In this document: positions 17,178 through 20,186 of the stretch, one piece after another
Layout of the letters: each line of letters starts with the position of its first letter
Numbering within the stretch: position 1 is the first letter of the stretch
NCBI RefSeq assembly: GCF_000275845.1
Contig: NW_006766895.1
Location: forward strand, 91,772-111,957
DNA length: 20,186 nucleotides
Direction: 5' to 3'
Origin: Dichomitus squalens LYAD-421 SS1
Lineage: Eukaryota > Basidiomycota > Agaricomycetes > Polyporales > Polyporaceae
Notes under the pieces: model-generated
Databases searched by the model: none
Seen by the model: the letters and a program-made list of their open reading frames with translations, nothing else
Told to the model about the DNA's origin: nothing
Made by a program: the position numbers and the translations under genes

Positions 17178-17850
17178 GTGTCTCAAACACTTGCGGACCA
17201 GATCTCTCTCCCCAGGAGTTTTTTGAAACGTTTATCATCCCCCCCCACTATCCTTCCATCCGACTCGGACCTACCGGAGTTTACCCGTCATCACTTCAAG
17301 AGACACGGTCACCTCGACGTCCAGTCCCAAATTGACTACACCCTTGCAGACGACATGTCAGATCGACTTTGTCATCGCCGTCAATATCGGCATACCCCTA
17401 TCGTTCCCCGTCGCAAGACTCTTCCTCCATCTGCACCCTCTTCCCAGCCGCTTGACAGACCGCTTGCTGCACCTCTCACCACACTGCCACCAGTCTTGGC
17501 CTCATCAGTGTACTGTGAAGGATGGTAAGACGAACACGCTCCAGAGCCTAGTGCACAGTAAGGTGCTCGCAAAGTTGCCAACAATGACGACCTATGATTT
17601 CGCTTCCGCCACCAGACCCTAGATCGCCGACAATGCAAAGAGTCTCCAAACGTACACTCATGACTTGTCGAGATGGCTGTTTTATCGGGTGCGAGAGGAT
17701 GCAGGCACACAGCAATCGTGCGACACGTCGACACACTCGAGAGTCGGGAGAACACGAGACCCTGCCGCAGCGCAGTATTACCATAGTATAGATGGTAGAA
17801 CCAGCGCTCCGGCAGATCACATGGCCTTGGCTTGCAACAAGGCCTGCTAG
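17178..17850 (+). pseudogene. family A gag-like remnant
   Basis: The first coding-like sequence after the PBS is in frame 3, without an ATG at its start (about 17178-17525: ADQISLPRSFLKR, then SDLPEFTRHHFKRHGHLDVQ). It shifts to frame 1 near 17510 and runs, across a TAG at 17620-17622 (a decayed CAG by context), to TAG 17848-17850. A plausible Gag segment is LSRWLFYRVREDAGTQQ followed by AAAQYYHSIDGRTSAPADHM. No zinc knuckle is seen, so the 3' part of gag and all of pol are missing. Position makes gag the natural guess, but no signature motif confirms it. Confidence 0.45.
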
Positions 17851-18399
17851 GTGGCGCACTGTAATTACTTATGCCTGGCGTCGCTCGCCTTCGTGTCCTA
17901 GCATGTCTGGAAACGGGAAAGGAATACAAGAGGATTCACCTTGTAGACGTGAAGGGTGCAGGAAAGGGGTTCGAGAGGCGTCGGGGGCATCGAGCTTACC
18001 AGGCAGCAGGGAAAAAGGTGGGCACATGGACCCTGCGACACAAATCTCTGCGCCAAGGGGGGGCACTTACGGGGCACTTCAACTCATGTCACAATAAAGG
18101 GGAAGAGAGGAGGGAAGGGGAGGAAACAAGGGCGATTGGGACAGCCCAAAGTATTCGGGACATGAGATTACAGAGAACAGGGAACGTACCTAGACGAGTG
18201 CAGCTCAGAGCCGGCCACAACCATGGGCGCGGGGAATTCGCAACAGAGATACGTGACCGGGATCGATGCTCTCTTGCTCGACAGATTTTGCTGCTGCTGT
18301 TCTGATGACAGCCTGACGGAGTCGAATGTCGGGTTCGACAACCAGGGAGGTCGGTAAGGTGAGGAGATTATTGAAAAGGGAGCATGCGCGTTGGGATAG
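17851..18399. other. non-coding stretch, nothing recognised
   Basis: The plus strand is purine-rich (many GGGAAA, GAGGAG runs) around 17930-18170. The ORFs that cross it have no recognisable motif and poor composition. It may be decayed internal sequence of the family A element. Confidence 0.4.
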
Positions 18400-18483
18400 T
18401 AGCCCTGGTCAGAATTGAGCATATTCTGTAGCCGCCCGTATTTTGTATGTCCGTATTTTAAGTCACGTCACCCAAGCCGCCTG
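18400..18483 (+). repeat. left terminal inverted repeat
   Basis: It is the reverse complement of 19626-19710 with a handful of substitutions. It contains GTAGCCGCCCGTATTTTGTA and a CACGTCACCCAA segment conserved in both arms. Confidence 0.82.
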
Positions 18484-18550
18484 CACGTTTGTTACTACCA
18501 GTTTGTCACACCCCATTGCAGCCAAGTCGTGCGCAACCGCACCACCCCGC

Positions 18551-19148
18551 TGTTAGAACTGCGCCGCCGGAGTTCCGGGGTCAGGAGTCGGAGCTGGGCG
18601 GACACGGGGTGAGGACTTCGGTGAAGCTATTAGCAACGCTCTGAGGATCCCGACAGTGTCCTCGATTTTGGAGTCGGAGGTCGGACGGAGGACGGGCGGA
18701 GATTGGGCGGAGGTCAGGGCAGAGGTTGGATGGAGACCAAGAGAGTAGATTGGAGTAAGGTAACTGACAGAGTACAAGCGGAGCGTAAGGTAACAAGATA
18801 TCCGAACTGAGGAACACCGCACTAAGTCCAGGGGTTTAAATACTAAGAAGCCGGTGTCCCCTAAGTCCGAATGGGAGGTGGAGGTCCGATCGGAGGTGAC
18901 GGAATACCGATGCTAAGTGGAGAAGTGATGTAAGTGGCGCCAGGCACTGATATGGGAAAACAGACATTCCAGCGGAGATGGGGTAGACGCTCGGAAAGCC
19001 ATATGGGCCCCAGCGGGGAACGGAAAGGAAGCGGAAAGGGAATCGGAAACAGTACGTAAGTATCTAATCGTAAGCAAGTCCGAAAGTCCGGCGGAGTAAG
19101 CGCGGTGTCCGACGGAGTTCCGGAGGGACTTAGGCATGGGACGTAACA
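18551..19148 (-). repeat. solo family B LTR, TSD CCCGC
   Basis: On minus it begins TGTTACG at 19148 and ends CTAACA at 18551, 598 bp. It is flanked by a perfect 5-bp duplication CCCGC (18546-18550 and 19149-19153). No internal sequence is present, so it is a solo LTR. It is closer to the LTR at 2682 than to the one at 8295. The TATA box has decayed to TATTTAAA. The self-primer word AGTTCGGATAT is intact on minus (about 18808-18798). Confidence 0.93.
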
Positions 19149-19625
19149 CCCGCACGCATCTGCATATTTATGCGCCTCTCGAAACCACAGTGTACTTCAC
19201 CACAAGAGCAGTTTTGTCATTAGAAATGTCTGAGACTCCCTTTGGTTCACCTTGAGCTGAATTTGTTGGGGTCCCAAGCCTCCTTCGAGCCATATTATTG
19301 CTCGCACGCACCTTACTAGCGCGGGCTCGGTGCAGCCGCAGTAAGATATCTCCTATTGTCACCCTCATGTGGTTCAACTAGCGCACCCAAGTTGGGTGGC
19401 TATGGTAATGTGTAATGTCAGATTAGCCGCCTTGAACTTTTGCTTGTGCTGCTGCACCCGCGATCCCATTACAATCGCAACATCTGGATAGTTCATACAG
19501 TCCACTGAAACAATGTGCAAGAACGCGAGTAGCAGTACACAAAAGTCTGATATCATATCACTAGTGTGCGCGAAGGCCCCAACGAGTGTTGTTGTGCAGG
19601 TTGTGACGTACAGGTGACAAGCACT

Positions 19626-19710
19626 CAGGCGGTTTGGGTGACGTGACTCAAAAATAGGGATGTACAAAATACGGGCGGCTACAAGATATGCTCAATTCTG
19701 ACTGGGGCTA
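19626..19710 (-). repeat. right terminal inverted repeat
   Basis: It pairs with 18400-18483. The outermost bases on minus are TAGCCCCAGTCAG. Confidence 0.82.
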
Positions 19711-20186
19711 GTGGATATCTTCTATGACATCTGGAAAAACAACTTTTGCAAATTGACACTAATTATCACTATTCAGATAATCTCATCTATATTAGCAAGT
19801 GTTAGCAGAGATAACATCTACATTAGAGCTACTATTCAGATGCGCTTCTTCAGTAGTGCAACTAAGCACTAATTAGTATACTTGGTACTAGTGATGACTA
19901 CTCTTCACTATCACTTTTTCTGTAGTTCCATGTAGTGCCAACATGATACTATTATAGCACTACTGCAAATGTGGTCCTCCAATTTTCGCTATTTTGCACT
20001 ACTGTAGTACTATTTTGCGCTATTTTAGCACTACTCATTTAGGGGAGACTCAAATAAGATGACAATCCTTTATTTATAGCTCATAGTTCTCAACTCAAGC
20101 ATTACACACCTCTATAGCTGCAAAATCACCATGATAGCTGACTTATATTTGAGGGCACAACTCAACACAGAACTTATTATCATGTA
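19711..20186. other. AT-rich gene-free end with short repeats
   Basis: Base composition drops sharply in GC after the TIR element. The word GCACTACT recurs at 19957, 19996 and 20028, alongside CTATTTTGC/CTATTTTAGC words and small palindromes (for example around AGTAC near 20006). No ORF of note. It may be the edge of another non-autonomous transposon or ordinary AT-rich intergenic DNA. Confidence 0.45.

Larger units (their letters stand above)
18400..19710. mobile_element. non-autonomous TIR element carrying a solo family B LTR
   Basis: The left end 18400-18483 (starting TAGCCCTGGTCAGAATTGAG) and the right end 19626-19710 read on minus (starting TAGCCCCAGTCAGAATTGAG) are inverted repeats of about 85 bp with only scattered changes; weaker similarity extends further in. 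The unit is 1311 bp, of which 603 bp are the nested solo LTR and its extra target copy, leaving about 708 bp. A minus ORF at 19374-19667 spans interior and TIR but has no recognised transposase motif. The flanks (TGGGATAG left, GTGGATAT right) are similar but not identical, so target duplication and superfamily stay open. Confidence 0.75.

Noticed and set aside
17871..18305. Plus ORF of 144 codons after the family A gag remnant
   Set aside because: Purine-rich sequence with no motif, no promoter signal and no similarity by eye to Gag or Pol; likely chance.
18392..19718. An 8-bp target duplication around the TIR element
   Set aside because: TGGGATAG and GTGGATAT resemble each other only when shifted or gapped; not good enough to call.

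Overview
The window looks like a transposon graveyard from a filamentous fungus, most likely a basidiomycete (Agaricomycetes). That guess rests on moderately high GC, several unrelated Ty3/gypsy elements with chromodomains and self-priming signals, and long proline/glutamine-rich ORFs; no host marker gene was recognised. Nothing here is a clean, intact host gene.

Layout, left to right. (1) 2-1174: a decayed, unidentified coding region on +. (2) About 1250-1490: an AT-rich patch with a recurring AAATATTTGG word. (3) 1625-2681, minus strand: the 3' end of a Ty3/gypsy chromovirus (family A), with LTR, polypurine tract (PPT), and integrase C-terminus with chromodomain. (4) 2682-8898, plus strand: a family B element with two LTRs. 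Its gag is split by a foreign solo LTR (3836-4268, target duplication ACCGC). A textbook -1 frameshift signal joins gag to pol. Pol runs through protease, reverse transcriptase and RNase H but stops just inside integrase. The missing part is replaced by an antisense 152-residue acidic coiled-coil ORF with its own TATA box. (5) 8899-16575, plus strand: a third gypsy element (family D) with no 5' end. Its pol ends in a chromodomain and carries a 363-bp hAT-like MITE. It is followed by a 2.4-kb decayed ORF of unknown function, a PPT and a truncated LTR. (6) 16576-17850, plus strand: a second family A copy, with 5' LTR, primer-binding site (PBS) and decayed gag-like sequence. (7) 18400-19710: a non-autonomous element with roughly 85-bp terminal inverted repeats, carrying a solo family B LTR on minus with a perfect CCCGC target duplication. 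(8) 19711-20186: AT-rich sequence without genes.

How the parts work. Families A and B both carry an 11-nt primer-binding site 2 nt inside the 5' LTR. In each it is complementary to an LTR segment starting exactly 34 nt after the first T of the TATA box, which is the geometry expected of Tf1/sushi-type self-priming. Family B appears to make Gag-Pol by -1 frameshifting at A AAA AAC, followed by an H-type pseudoknot with 10-bp and 9-bp perfect stems.

Decay. Nearly all nonsense codons in the family D pol, the downstream ORF and the left-end gene read as CGA to TGA, CAG to TAG or CAA to TAA. This is the mark of cytosine deamination in silenced repeats. All coding sequences except the small antisense ORF are pseudogenes or fragments.
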